Shown: in pieces, positions 47,000 through 55,989 of the stretch | Layout of the letters: the number at the start of each line of letters is the position of its first letter | Position numbering within the stretch: the first letter of the stretch is position 1 | DNA from: Pseudomonas sp. dw_358 | Lineage (GTDB): Bacteria > Pseudomonadota > Gammaproteobacteria > Pseudomonadales > Pseudomonadaceae | Reading direction: 5' to 3' | NCBI RefSeq assembly: GCF_018449655.1 | Contig: NZ_JAAVUX010000013.1 | Span: forward strand, 1-64,000 | DNA length: 64,000 bases | The notes under the pieces: model-generated | Databases searched by the model: none | What the model saw: only the letters and a program-made list of their open reading frames with translations | Told to the model about the DNA's origin: nothing | Position numbers and translations under genes: made by a program

Positions 47000-47090
47000 G
47001 GTCATGGCTCCACTGCTTGAGGGGGCGGCAGTGGAGCAAAAATACCGTGGCGGACAGCGTTACATAGCTATTGTCCGCCGACGTCGGCGA

Positions 47091-48113
47091 TTACCAGAAG
47101 CGCTGCTGGCTGAGCGTGTCGAAGGCGCGGCTGGCCAACTGTTCCACGGAGCTGCTGGCCGCCAGCCCGATCCGTTCCTGCAGGCTTTTGCGCTCGGCAA
47201 AATGCAGGTGATACAAATCGGCGGTCTTGGCGCGCTCGGCCAGGTATTCGTCGCTGGTCTTGAGTTCGTCCACCAGTTGCTTGTCGATGGCCGCGACCCC
47301 CAGCCACACTTCACCGGTGGCCACGTCGTCGATCACCAGCTGTGGGCGGTAATGGGCAACGAAGCTCTTGAACAGACGATGGGTGATGTCCAGGTCCTGT
47401 TGAAACTTTTCACGGCCCTTCTCGGTATTTTCACCGAACACAGTCAAGGTGCGCTTGTACTCGCCGGCGGTGAGCACTTCGAAATCGATGTCGTGTTTCT
47501 TCAACAGTTTGTTGAGGTTGGGCAACTGCGCGACCACCCCGATCGAGCCGAGGATGGCGAAGGGCGCGCTGATGATTTTCTCGCCGATACACGCCATCAT
47601 GTAGCCACCGCTGGCGGCCACCTTGTCGATACACACGGTCAATGGCACGCCCGCCTGGCGGATACGCGCCAGCTGCGACGAAGCCAGGCCGTAGCTGTGG
47701 ACCATCCCGCCGCCGCTTTCCAGGCGCAGCACCACTTCATCCTTGGGCGTGGCCAGGGTCAGCAGTGCGGTGATTTCCTGGCGCAGGCTTTCGGTGGCGG
47801 AGGCCTTGATGTCGCCATTGAAGTCCAGCACGAACACCCGGCCCTTGCTGTCGGCGGACTTCTTGAGCTTCTTCTCGGTCTTGCCTTGCTGCTTGCGCAA
47901 GGCTTTCAACTGGTCCTTGTCCAGCAGCGCGCTTTCCAGACGTTCACGCAATGCCTTGTAAAAATCATTCAGCTTCACCACCTGCAACTGCCCGGCCGTC
48001 TTGCGGCGGCCCTTGCTGCGCAACGAAGCAATGACCACCAGCACCACGACAATGGCGACGACCAAGGTGACGGTGCGCGCCAGAAAACCCGCGTAGTCGG
48101 CAAGAAAATCCAC
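47091..48113 (-). CDS. sohB: Inner-membrane protease SohB
   Basis: A 340-residue signal-peptide-peptidase-family serine protease (S49) anchored by one N-terminal helix (about 10-30: TVTLVVAIVVVLVVIAS). The catalytic Ser is in KVAASGGYMMACIG and the Lys base in TAGEYKRTLTV. The start is a GTG at 48113 after AAGGAGTCACC; in-frame codons further upstream to 48353 read into the neighbour's promoter. E. coli SohB is 349 residues. Confidence 0.92.
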   Translation of the reverse strand: MDFLADYAGFLARTVTLVVAIVVVLVVIASLRSKGRRKTAGQLQVVKLNDFYKALRERLESALLDKDQLKALRKQQGKTEKKLKKSADSKGRVFVLDFNGDIKASATESLRQEITALLTLATPKDEVVLRLESGGGMVHSYGLASSQLARIRQAGVPLTVCIDKVAASGGYMMACIGEKIISAPFAILGSIGVVAQLPNLNKLLKKHDIDFEVLTAGEYKRTLTVFGENTEKGREKFQQDLDITHRLFKSFVAHYRPQLVIDDVATGEVWLGVAAIDKQLVDELKTSDEYLAERAKTADLYHLHFAERKSLQERIGLAASSSVEQLASRAFDTLSQQRFW

Positions 48114-48267
48114 GGTGACTCCTTTACATGCAATGCTTCCGGCGGTTTGCCGGGACAGAATCGATGAAGCATACCGACAGCCCGCCGCTCCGGCTACCGG
48201 CACGTAGGCAGACACTGTCCACGGCGAAGGTTCAAACAGGCCATTCAAACAGACGTATGAATTATCA

Positions 48268-48296
48268 TTGACAGCCCTTCGGCAGGCCCCTAACCT
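48268..48296 (+). promoter_or_regulatory. Promoter of the histidine phosphatase gene
   Basis: A perfect -35 box TTGACA (48268-48273) and TAACCT (48291-48296) are 17 bp apart; transcription would begin about 40 bp before the GTG start. Confidence 0.6.
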
Positions 48297-48342
48297 CCGG
48301 GAAACGTTCCAGCCGCATTTCAACTTAAAGGGCAGCGCAGGC

Positions 48343-49053
48343 GTGGGCAGCATCTATCTGATCCGACATGGCCAGGCCTCTTTCGGTGCCGCCGACTACG
48401 ACGTGTTATCGCCAGTGGGCATTCGCCAGGCCAAAGTGGTGGGCGATCACCTCGCCGCCCTCGGCGTGCGCCTTGATCGCTGTCTGGCCGGGAGCCTGCA
48501 GCGCCAGCAGGACACCGGGCGCCTGGCCCTGACCCAACTGGCGAAAGCCGGTGCCAAGGCACCCGCCCTGGAAACCGACAACGGCTTCAACGAATTCGAC
48601 GCCGAAGGCCTGGTCCGCGCCCTGTTGCCCGCCTTGCTGGCCAGCGAGCCCCAGGCCCTGGAGGTGATGCGCAACGCCGCGCACAACCGCGCCGAGTTCC
48701 AGCGCCTGTTTGCGCTGCTGATCGCCGACTGGCTCGAAGGCGGCCGCGACCCGGCGGGGCTAGAGGGCTGGACCGCCTTCCTCGAACGGGTCCAGGCCGC
48801 CCTGCAGCGTGTGCTCGACCGCGCCGCGCCGGCCGACAACATCGCCATATTCACCTCCGGCGGGGTAATCACCGGCCTGCTCCACCTGATCACCCGGATG
48901 CCTGCCCTGGAGGCCTTCGAGGCCAATTGGCAGATCGTCAACACCTCGCTGAGCGTGCTCAAGTTTCGCGGGCACGCCGTGAGCCTGGCCACTTTCAACA
49001 GTGATGCACACTTGCAACTGGCGAACGCGCCGCAGCTCATCACCTGGCGGTGA
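48343..49053 (+). CDS. Histidine phosphatase family protein (phosphoglycerate mutase-like)
   Basis: A 236-residue branch-1 histidine phosphatase with the catalytic RHG motif in IYLIRHGQASFGAADYD and the second His region at NIAIFTSGGVITGLL (here Ser-Gly-Gly replaces the usual S/T-H-G, so the acid/base His is atypical). The start is a GTG at 48343; translation from 48268 would begin inside the -35 box. It is followed by an SCP2 gene 54 bp on, and many pseudomonads keep the two together. Substrate unknown. Confidence 0.8.
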   Translation: MGSIYLIRHGQASFGAADYDVLSPVGIRQAKVVGDHLAALGVRLDRCLAGSLQRQQDTGRLALTQLAKAGAKAPALETDNGFNEFDAEGLVRALLPALLASEPQALEVMRNAAHNRAEFQRLFALLIADWLEGGRDPAGLEGWTAFLERVQAALQRVLDRAAPADNIAIFTSGGVITGLLHLITRMPALEAFEANWQIVNTSLSVLKFRGHAVSLATFNSDAHLQLANAPQLITWR

Positions 49054-49107
49054 GTGGCGCCCACAGGTGACCTTCCGTCACCGCCTCTATTGATAAAGGA
49101 TCGAACC

Positions 49108-49425
49108 ATGACCTCCGTAGCCGATGCCGTACACACCATGAAAGCCAAGTTCAACCCAGCCGCTGCCGCCGGCCTGGACCTGGTGTTCGGGTTCAATATC
49201 ACCGACGAAGACAAGCACTACGCGTTGATCGTCAAGGACAGCACCTGCGAGCTCGAAGAAGGTGAAAATCCGGATGCCAACGTCACCCTGGTGATGGACA
49301 GCGAGACCCTCAAGGGCATCGTCAGCGGCGAAACCGACGGCATGCAGGCCTTCATGGGCGGCAAACTGCGCGCCGAAGGCGACATGATGCTGGCCATGAA
49401 GCTGAGCGAGCTGTTCCCGGTTTAA
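49108..49425 (+). CDS. SCP2 sterol-binding domain protein
   Basis: A 105-residue stand-alone SCP2 fold that holds fatty acyl or other lipids in a hydrophobic tunnel. Typical are FNPAAAAGLDLVFGFNI, NPDANVTLVMDSETL and the C-terminal MGGKLRAEGDMMLAMKLSEL. Start 49108 follows AAAGGATCGAACC. It lies between a histidine phosphatase and the iron operon. Confidence 0.9.
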   Translation: MTSVADAVHTMKAKFNPAAAAGLDLVFGFNITDEDKHYALIVKDSTCELEEGENPDANVTLVMDSETLKGIVSGETDGMQAFMGGKLRAEGDMMLAMKLSELFPV

Positions 49426-49553
49426 GGCCCGATCCGACGCGACACCGCCGGGGCCGCATCGCGGCCCCGCACCTTGCAGCACTCTCCTGTTCGCCCGCCC
49501 CGCAATGCAAATGAATCCCGCCCCGATTCCATGAATTTAACGGGAATCTATTC

Positions 49554-49604
49554 AATAATGGTTATCATTATGGTAAAACGTAACCACTTATTGATACTCA
49601 TTGT
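49554..49604 (+). promoter_or_regulatory. Fur box(es) of the efe operon
   Basis: AATAATGGTTATCATTATG (49554-49572) matches the Fur 19-mer GATAATGATAATCATTATC at most positions. A weaker second element TTATTGATACTCATTGT follows at 49588-49604. Both lie directly before the efeU start, as needed for iron-dependent repression. Confidence 0.85.
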
Positions 49605-49612
49605 GGTGCACT

Positions 49613-50455
49613 GTGCTCGTTCCATTCCTGATCATGCTGCGCGAAGGCATCGAAGCCGCGCTGATTGTCGGCATCATTGCCAGCTACCTGAAACAGACCG
49701 GCCGCGGCCAATGGATGCCGGCGGTCTGGATCGGTGTCTTTCTGGCCGGCGCCCTGGCGCTGCTGGTCGGTGGCGGCCTGGAATTGGTCAGTGCCGAATT
49801 CCCGCAGAAGCAGCAAGAGCTCTTCGAAGGCCTGGTCGGCCTGCTGGCCGTGGTCATCCTCACCTCCATGGTGTTCTGGATGCGCAAGGTCGCCCGCTCG
49901 GTCAAGCAATCCCTGCAAGCCTCCCTCGAACAAGCTTTGGGCAACTCCAACAATCAGGTCTGGGCGCTGATCGCCATGGTGTTCTTCGCCGTAGCCCGCG
50001 AAGGCCTGGAAACGGTGTTTTTCCTGCTGGCGGTGTTCCAGCAGAGCCAGGGTGCCAGCGGCCCCTTGGGCGCGCTGTTGGGTCTGCTGGTGGCGGTGGC
50101 CGTGGGCGTGGCCCTGTACAAGGGCAGCCTGCGCATGAACCTGACCCTGTTCTTCCGCTGGACCGGCCTGTTCATTCTGGTGGTAGCCGCCGGCGTCCTG
50201 GCCAATTCGGTGCTCGCTCTGCATGAGGCCGGTCTGTGGAACCACTTCCAGGACGTGGTGTTCGACATCAGCGCCCTTCTGCCGATGGACGGCCCCACCG
50301 GCTCGGTACTCGCCGGCATGTTCGGCTATCAGGACGCGCCGACGGTCAGCGTGCTGGCGGCCTATTTCCTGTACCTGATCGTGACCCTGACCCTGTTTTT
50401 CATGCCCGCTACCGCCCATGCAGCGGGCAAGCCCACTCCCGTTTCCCATACGTAA
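49613..50455 (+). CDS. efeU: Ferrous/ferric iron permease EfeU (FTR1 family)
   Basis: A 280-residue inner-membrane permease with seven hydrophobic helices. Both iron-binding motifs are intact: REGIE in MLREGIEAALIVG and REGLE in VAREGLETVFFLL. The start is taken as GTG 49613, which gives the family N-terminus (VLVPFLIMLREG); the TTG at 49601 adds four odd residues. The ribosome site is poor. First gene of the Fur-controlled efeUOB-M operon. Confidence 0.92.
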   Translation: MLVPFLIMLREGIEAALIVGIIASYLKQTGRGQWMPAVWIGVFLAGALALLVGGGLELVSAEFPQKQQELFEGLVGLLAVVILTSMVFWMRKVARSVKQSLQASLEQALGNSNNQVWALIAMVFFAVAREGLETVFFLLAVFQQSQGASGPLGALLGLLVAVAVGVALYKGSLRMNLTLFFRWTGLFILVVAAGVLANSVLALHEAGLWNHFQDVVFDISALLPMDGPTGSVLAGMFGYQDAPTVSVLAAYFLYLIVTLTLFFMPATAHAAGKPTPVSHT

Positions 50456-50462
50456 GGCTCTC

Positions 50463-51659
50463 ATGTCCAACCCCAATTCCGGCATGCCGCCCCGCGCCAT
50501 GCGTTTCGCTGTCATCGGCTCGGCCGTGGTGCTGATTGCCGCGGGTGGCCTGTTCTACTACGCCTCCAAGACTGCCTCGGCCAAACGCCAGGCCAACGCC
50601 GGGGATGAAATCGTCGTCAACATTCACCCGCAGAGTTGCGAGCCCAACGCTCTCACCGTGCCGGCCGGCCGCACCAGCTTTCGCATCGTCAACAAATCCG
50701 AACGTGCCGTGGAGTGGGAAATCCTCGACGGCGTGCTGGTGGTCGAAGAACGCGAAAACATCGCTCCGGGCCTGAGCCAGGTGATCAACGCCAACCTGCA
50801 ACCGGGCGACTATGCCATTACCTGCGGCCTTTTGAGCAACCCCCGCGGCACCTTGCACGTCACCCCGACCGCCGCCTCCGACGCCGCCGCCAAGGCCCGC
50901 CCGTCGATGGTCGCCTTCATCGGCCCGCTGTCCGAATACCGCGTCTACCTGAGCAGCCAAGGCAACGCGCTGATCCACGCCACCGATGATCTGGCCCAGG
51001 CGATTGCCGCCGGCGACCTGGACAAGGCACGCGCCCTCTACCTGCCCGCCCGCAGTGCCTACCAGCGGCTGGCCCCGGCCGCCCAGCGCCTGGCAGAACT
51101 GGACAACGGCATCAATGCCCGCGCCGACTACTTCGAAAAGCGTGAGCAGGACCCGCAATTCGGCGGCTTCCACCGCCTCGAATACGGCCTGTTCCAACAG
51201 AACAGCCTGGAAGGCCTGACACCTGTGGCACAGCGCCTGCAAGCCGATGTCGCCACCCTCAAGACCCAGCTGCTGGCCCAGACCCTGCCGCCCGAACAGT
51301 TGGTGCTGATTGTTTCACGCAACATTCGCAGCCTGGCCGATGTGCGCACCAATGGTGAAGAGGAACGCTACAGCCACCTTGACCTGAACGGCTTCGCCGC
51401 CAACCTGGAAGGCGCGCGCAAGGTGGTCGACCTGCTGCGCCCGGTCATGGCCAAGTCGGCCGCCGACCTGTTGCCCAAGGTCGACAGCGCCGTTGCGGCG
51501 CTGGATGCCCAGCTGAACGCCTTGCGCGGCAGCGACGGCCAGTACCTCCCGTACGACAAGGTCGGCCCCGATCAGCGCAAGCAGATCGCCGACAAGGCCA
51601 AGGCTCTGGCCGATGCACTCGACGGAATTGATCCCGCCCTTGGCCTGTCCGGCCTGTAA
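50463..51659 (+). CDS. efeO: Iron uptake protein EfeO (cupredoxin plus M75/imelysin)
   Basis: A 398-residue periplasmic protein with an N-terminal hydrophobic helix (about 15-33) that may anchor it or be cleaved. A cupredoxin-like domain follows (about 45-135; NIHPQSCEPNALTVPAGRT), then an M75 domain (about 150-395) with the H-x-x-E metal motif in GFHRLEYGLF and EEERYSHLDLNGF. It is thought to bind Fe and pass it to EfeU. Starts 7 bp after efeU. Confidence 0.92.
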   Translation: MSNPNSGMPPRAMRFAVIGSAVVLIAAGGLFYYASKTASAKRQANAGDEIVVNIHPQSCEPNALTVPAGRTSFRIVNKSERAVEWEILDGVLVVEERENIAPGLSQVINANLQPGDYAITCGLLSNPRGTLHVTPTAASDAAAKARPSMVAFIGPLSEYRVYLSSQGNALIHATDDLAQAIAAGDLDKARALYLPARSAYQRLAPAAQRLAELDNGINARADYFEKREQDPQFGGFHRLEYGLFQQNSLEGLTPVAQRLQADVATLKTQLLAQTLPPEQLVLIVSRNIRSLADVRTNGEEERYSHLDLNGFAANLEGARKVVDLLRPVMAKSAADLLPKVDSAVAALDAQLNALRGSDGQYLPYDKVGPDQRKQIADKAKALADALDGIDPALGLSGL

Positions 51660-51679
51660 TTGCGAAAAGAACCGATTTC

Positions 51680-53005
51680 ATGAGCGAAGAACCGAAAAAC
51701 CCTTCATTGATGCAAGGCTGCCCCGTGGACCCTCAGCGCCGTCGCGTGCTGATGGGCCTGGGCGCCGCCGGCGTGGCCCTGGCGGGCAGCACCATGAGCT
51801 GCCCGGCCATGGCCGCCCCCGCACCGGCCCAGGTGACCGAAGCGCCGAAAAGTGAAAAGACCCATGACGCCCACGATTATCAAGGCCAGCATCAGAGCGG
51901 CATCGTCACCCCGCGTCCGGCCGCCGGCATGATGGTTGCCTTCGACGTGCTGGCCAGTGATCGCGAGGACCTCGACCGGCTGTTTCGTACCCTCGACGAA
52001 CGCATCAAGTTCCTGATGGCCGGCGGCGAGGTCAAGGAAGTCGACCCCAAGCTGCCCCCTGTCGACTCGGGCATTCTCGGGCCGGTGGTCATTCCCGACA
52101 ACCTGACCATCACCGTCTCGGTGGGTGACTCGCTGTTCGACGAGCGCTTCGGCCTGGCCAAGGTCAAGCCCAGGCGCTTGAGCCGCATGGTCGGCTTCCC
52201 CAATGACGCGCTGGAAGAAGCCCAATGCCACGGCGACCTGACCCTGCAATTCTGCGCCAACACCCCGGACACCAACATCCACGCCCTGCGTGACATCGTC
52301 AAGAACATGCCTGACCTGCTGTTCGTGCGCTGGAAACAGGAAGGCAGCGTGCCGCCCCAGGCGCCATTGGCCCCTGGTGAACCGGCCCAGAGTGCGCGCA
52401 ACTTCCTCGGTTTCCGGGATGGCTCGGCCAACCCCGACTCCAACGATGCCAAGGCCATGAATGCCCTGGTGTGGATTCAACCCGGGAGCGACGAACCGGC
52501 CTGGGCCGCCCATGGCAGCTATCAGGCCGTGCGCATCATCCGCAACTTCGTCGAGCGCTGGGATCGCACGCCGCTGCAGGAGCAGGAAAGCATTTTCGGC
52601 CGTCACAAAATGACCGGCGCACCCATGGGCGGCAAAGTGGAAGCCGAGGTGCCTGACTACGCCAAGGACCCGGAAGGCAAGCTGACCAAGCTCGATGCCC
52701 ACATTCGGCTAGCCAACCCGCGGACGCCGGAGTCCCAGGCCAACCTGATCCTGCGCCGCCCGTTCAACTACTCCAACGGCGTGAACAAGAACGGCCAGCT
52801 GGACATGGGCCTGCTGTTCATCTGTTACCAGGCCGACCTGGAAAAAGGCTTCATCACCGTGCAGACCCGCCTTAACGGCGAGCCCCTGGAGGAGTACCTC
52901 AAGCCTTGCGGCGGTGGTTATTTCTTCACTCTGCCCGGCGTTGTCGGCGACCACGACTACATCGGTCGCTCATTAATCGATGCAACCAGAAAAACAACTG
53001 CTTAA
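51680..53005 (+). CDS. efeB: Deferrochelatase/DyP-type heme peroxidase EfeB
   Basis: A 441-residue periplasmic heme enzyme exported folded by Tat: twin Arg in QRRRVLMGLGAAGVALAG. The DyP fingerprint G-x-x-D-G is in FLGFRDGSANP, and a conserved Arg and His environment occurs in RIIRNFVERW and IFGRHKMTG. It oxidises Fe(II) or strips iron from heme according to studies of the family. Starts 20 bp after efeO, within the operon. Confidence 0.93.
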   Translation: MSEEPKNPSLMQGCPVDPQRRRVLMGLGAAGVALAGSTMSCPAMAAPAPAQVTEAPKSEKTHDAHDYQGQHQSGIVTPRPAAGMMVAFDVLASDREDLDRLFRTLDERIKFLMAGGEVKEVDPKLPPVDSGILGPVVIPDNLTITVSVGDSLFDERFGLAKVKPRRLSRMVGFPNDALEEAQCHGDLTLQFCANTPDTNIHALRDIVKNMPDLLFVRWKQEGSVPPQAPLAPGEPAQSARNFLGFRDGSANPDSNDAKAMNALVWIQPGSDEPAWAAHGSYQAVRIIRNFVERWDRTPLQEQESIFGRHKMTGAPMGGKVEAEVPDYAKDPEGKLTKLDAHIRLANPRTPESQANLILRRPFNYSNGVNKNGQLDMGLLFICYQADLEKGFITVQTRLNGEPLEEYLKPCGGGYFFTLPGVVGDHDYIGRSLIDATRKTTA

Positions 53006-53032
53006 TCACACTTGATCACTTGGGGACCCGCT

Positions 53033-53860
53033 ATGAAGAAGACGCCTCTCGCTCTGTTGCTGTCTGCCACCCTGCTCGCATCGCCGCTGGCCGCCTTTGC
53101 TGCCGCCTCGCCTTCGCTGGACCTGGTGCAGCCGATTTCGGACTACAAGATCTACGTGACCGACAAAGTCGACACCCTGGTCACCGAAACCCAGAAGTTC
53201 ACCGACGCGATCAAGAAAGGCGACATCGCCACCGCCAAGAAGTTGTATGCGCCGACTCGCGTGCACTATGAATCCATCGAGCCGATCGCCGAGTTGTTCA
53301 GCGACCTCGACGCCTCCATCGACTCCCGTGTCGACGACCATGAGAAAGGCGTGACCGCGGAAGACTTCACCGGCTTTCACCGCATCGAGTACAGCCTGTA
53401 CTCGGAAAACACTACCAAAGGCCTCGACGCACTGGCTGACCGTCTGCTCAAGGACGTGAAAGACCTGCAGACCCGCATTGCCGGCCTGACCTTCCCGCCA
53501 GAGAAAGTGGTAGGCGGCGCGGCAGCACTGATGGAAGAAGTCGCCGCCACCAAGGTGACCGGTGAAGAAGATCGCTACAGCCACACCGACCTGTATGACT
53601 TCCAGGGCAACGTCGACGGCGCACAGAAAATCGTCGAGCTGTTCCGTCCGCAACTGGAAAAACAGGACAAGGCCTTCACCGCCAAAGTCGACAAGAACTT
53701 TGCCGCTGTGGACAAGATCCTGGCCAAGTACAAGACCAAGGACGGCGGCTACGAGACCTATGACAAGGTCAAGGACGCTGACCGCAAGGCCCTCATCGGC
53801 CCGGTCAACACCCTGGCTGAAGACCTCTCGACCATGCGCGGCAAGCTGGGCCTGAACTAA
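53033..53860 (+). CDS. efeM: M75-only EfeM/EfeO-like periplasmic protein
   Basis: A 275-residue protein with a cleaved signal peptide (ends near AAFAAAS, about 25). It carries only the M75 domain, without cupredoxin. The iron motif H-x-x-E is in GFHRIEYSLY and EEDRYSHTDLYDF is shared with EfeO. It starts 27 bp after efeB and completes a four-gene operon, so this strain has both the long and the short M75 protein together. Confidence 0.88.
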   Translation: MKKTPLALLLSATLLASPLAAFAAASPSLDLVQPISDYKIYVTDKVDTLVTETQKFTDAIKKGDIATAKKLYAPTRVHYESIEPIAELFSDLDASIDSRVDDHEKGVTAEDFTGFHRIEYSLYSENTTKGLDALADRLLKDVKDLQTRIAGLTFPPEKVVGGAAALMEEVAATKVTGEEDRYSHTDLYDFQGNVDGAQKIVELFRPQLEKQDKAFTAKVDKNFAAVDKILAKYKTKDGGYETYDKVKDADRKALIGPVNTLAEDLSTMRGKLGLN

Positions 53861-53871
53861 GGCCTGACAGT

Positions 53872-53906
53872 CCGCATCGCCCTTGCCAGCGGCAGGGGCG
53901 ATGCGG
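53872..53906 (+). terminator. Hairpin ending the efe operon
   Basis: CCGCATCGCC (53872-53881) pairs with GGCGATGCGG (53897-53906), with a nested TTGCC/GGCA stem. No T-tract follows; probably a terminator or 3' stabiliser. Confidence 0.6.
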
Positions 53907-54028
53907 TCTCCAAGCAATATAAAACCTTCATATCCCCCCAACACCCCCACCAATAACACCCCCCGCGCCCTTGTGACCCACCCGCCCACGGATTAGATTG
54001 ATCGGCAGAATAAAGACAAGGGACCCCC

Positions 54029-55096
54029 ATGGTGCTCACAGATCAACCCACCGGCATTCGCCCAGGCGAAGAGCTGGATGCCCAGCTGCTCGACCCTTAC
54101 CTCAAACAGCACATCCCGGGCCTGACCGGCCAGCCTGCCATCAGCCAATTCCCCGGTGGCGCCTCGAATCTGACCTATCTGCTGCACTACCCCGAGCGCG
54201 ATCTGGTACTGCGTCGCCCACCCTTTGGCCACAAGGCACGCACGGCCCACGACATGGGCCGCGAGTTCGGCATCCTGCAACGTCTGGGCAGCGCTTACCC
54301 GTACTGCCCGAAAGCTTTCGTGCATTGCACCGACGCGCAGCTGATCGGCGCCGAGTTCTATGTCATGGAACGGGTCAACGGCATCATCCTGCGTGCGGAT
54401 CTGCCGCCCGAACTGGGCCTGGATGCCGAACGCGCCCAGACCCTGTGCAAGAGCTTCATCGACCGGCTGGTGCAACTGCATCGCGTCGACTATCACGCCT
54501 GCGGCCTGGGTGACCTGGGCAAGCCCCAAGGGTATGTGGCGCGCCAGATCAGCGGCTGGAGCCAACGCTACGAGCAGGCACTGACCCCCGATGCGCCGCA
54601 GTGGCACGCCGTACGGCAATGGCTGGAGCAGCACATGCCCGCCGATTCACCGCGCTCGGCCATCGTGCATAACGATTACCGCTTCGACAATGTGATCCTC
54701 GACCCGGAAAATCCGATGAACATCATCGGTGTCCTGGACTGGGAGCTGACCACCTTGGGCGATCCGCTGATGGATCTGGGCAACACCCTGGCCTACTGGA
54801 TCGAAGCCTCAGACCCGGCACCCGTGCAGTTGACCCGCCGCCAGCCCAGTAACGCGCCCGGCATGCTGACCCGACAGGCGTTTGTCGATTACTACGCCGA
54901 GCAGTCGGGCATCGTTATCGATAATCATGATTTCTACTACACCTACGGCCTTTTCCGCCTGGCCGGGATCGTCCAGCAGATCTACTACCGCTACTTCCAC
55001 GGACAGACCCGGGACAAACGCTTCGCGCCTTTCATCCACATGAACCGGTTGCTGGAGCAGATGAGCCTGAACGTGATCAAACATTCCAGCCTTTGA
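54029..55096 (+). CDS. Phosphotransferase family protein (APH/ACAD10-like)
   Basis: A 355-residue kinase-fold protein related to aminoglycoside/choline kinases and to the kinase part of ACAD10. The nucleotide-binding N-lobe has FPGGASNLTYLLHYP, the catalytic loop is IVHNDYRFDN, and the metal-binding Asp is in GVLDWELTTLGDPLMDLG. Such genes usually sit with acyl-CoA dehydrogenases and act on hydroxyacyl-CoA catabolism; here it is paired with an SDR 13 bp downstream. The substrate is not known. Confidence 0.88.
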   Translation: MVLTDQPTGIRPGEELDAQLLDPYLKQHIPGLTGQPAISQFPGGASNLTYLLHYPERDLVLRRPPFGHKARTAHDMGREFGILQRLGSAYPYCPKAFVHCTDAQLIGAEFYVMERVNGIILRADLPPELGLDAERAQTLCKSFIDRLVQLHRVDYHACGLGDLGKPQGYVARQISGWSQRYEQALTPDAPQWHAVRQWLEQHMPADSPRSAIVHNDYRFDNVILDPENPMNIIGVLDWELTTLGDPLMDLGNTLAYWIEASDPAPVQLTRRQPSNAPGMLTRQAFVDYYAEQSGIVIDNHDFYYTYGLFRLAGIVQQIYYRYFHGQTRDKRFAPFIHMNRLLEQMSLNVIKHSSL

Positions 55097-55109
55097 CCGG
55101 GAGCGTCCC

Positions 55110-55877
55110 ATGAGCAAAACCGAACTCTTCGATCTCGACGGCAAGATCGCCTTCGTCTCCGGCGCCAGCCGCGGCATCGGCGAAGCCATCGCCCGGCTGC
55201 TGGCCACTCAGGGCGCCCATGTAATCGTGTCCAGCCGCAAGCTCGAGGGCTGTCAGCACGTCGCCGACGGGATCATCGCCGACGGCGGCCAAGCCACGGC
55301 AGTAGCGTGCCACATCGGTGAAATGGAACAGATCCAGCGCGTGTTCGCCGACATTCGCCAGCGTTTCGGCCGGCTGGACATTCTGGTCAACAACGCCGCC
55401 ACCAACCCACAGTTCTGCAACGTGCTGGACACCGACCTGAGTGCCTTCCAGAAAACTGTGGACGTGAATATCCGCGGTTACTTTTTCATGTCAGTGGAGG
55501 CCGGCAAGCTGATGCGCGAAAACGGCGGCGGCAGCATTATCAACGTGGCCTCGATCAACGGCGTGTCCCCCGGCGTGTTCCAGGGGGTGTACTCGATGAC
55601 CAAGGCGGCGGTGATCAACATGACCAAGGTCTTCGCCAAGGAATGCGCCGCGTTCGGCATCCGCTGCAATGCCTTGCTGCCGGGCCTGACCGACACGAAA
55701 TTCGCCTCGGCACTGGTGAGCAATGACGCGATCCTCAAGACCGCCCTGGCGCAGATCCCCCTCAAACGCGTAGCGCGCCCGGATGAAATGGCCGGCGCCG
55801 TGCTATACCTCGCCAGCGCGGCCTCCAGCTACACCACCGGTGTGGCGTTGAATGTGGATGGCGGATTTCTCTCCTGA
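55110..55877 (+). CDS. Short-chain dehydrogenase/reductase
   Basis: A 255-residue SDR with VSGASRGIGEAIARLL at the cofactor site, NNAATN, catalytic Ser in NVASINGVS and Y-x3-K in VYSMTKAAV. The C-terminal GVALNVDGGFLS is classic. It is adjacent to, and probably co-transcribed with, the phosphotransferase gene. Likely works on a hydroxyacyl-type substrate; inferred. Confidence 0.88.
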   Translation: MSKTELFDLDGKIAFVSGASRGIGEAIARLLATQGAHVIVSSRKLEGCQHVADGIIADGGQATAVACHIGEMEQIQRVFADIRQRFGRLDILVNNAATNPQFCNVLDTDLSAFQKTVDVNIRGYFFMSVEAGKLMRENGGGSIINVASINGVSPGVFQGVYSMTKAAVINMTKVFAKECAAFGIRCNALLPGLTDTKFASALVSNDAILKTALAQIPLKRVARPDEMAGAVLYLASAASSYTTGVALNVDGGFLS

Positions 55878-55905
55878 CACATCCACTTGCGCCCTACACA
55901 CTCGC

Positions 55906-55957
55906 AAGCCCGCGACGAGGCCCAGCGTCAATCATGCCTGGACCTCATCGCGGGCTT
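55906..55957. repeat. REP-like inverted repeat
   Basis: AAGCCCGCGA (55906-55915) and TCGCGGGCTT (55948-55957) are perfect complements, with flanking CGAGG/CCTC-A. It occupies the gap between convergent genes and is followed by CGCGCGCTCCTGC, like the unit at 23651. Confidence 0.65.
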
Positions 55958-55989
55958 CGCGCGCTCCTGCAACGTTCATCACCGTGGTG

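Noticed and set aside
53872..53906. Considered as a riboswitch or small RNA
   Set aside because: Only a simple hairpin directly behind the efe operon; no conserved aptamer features seen.
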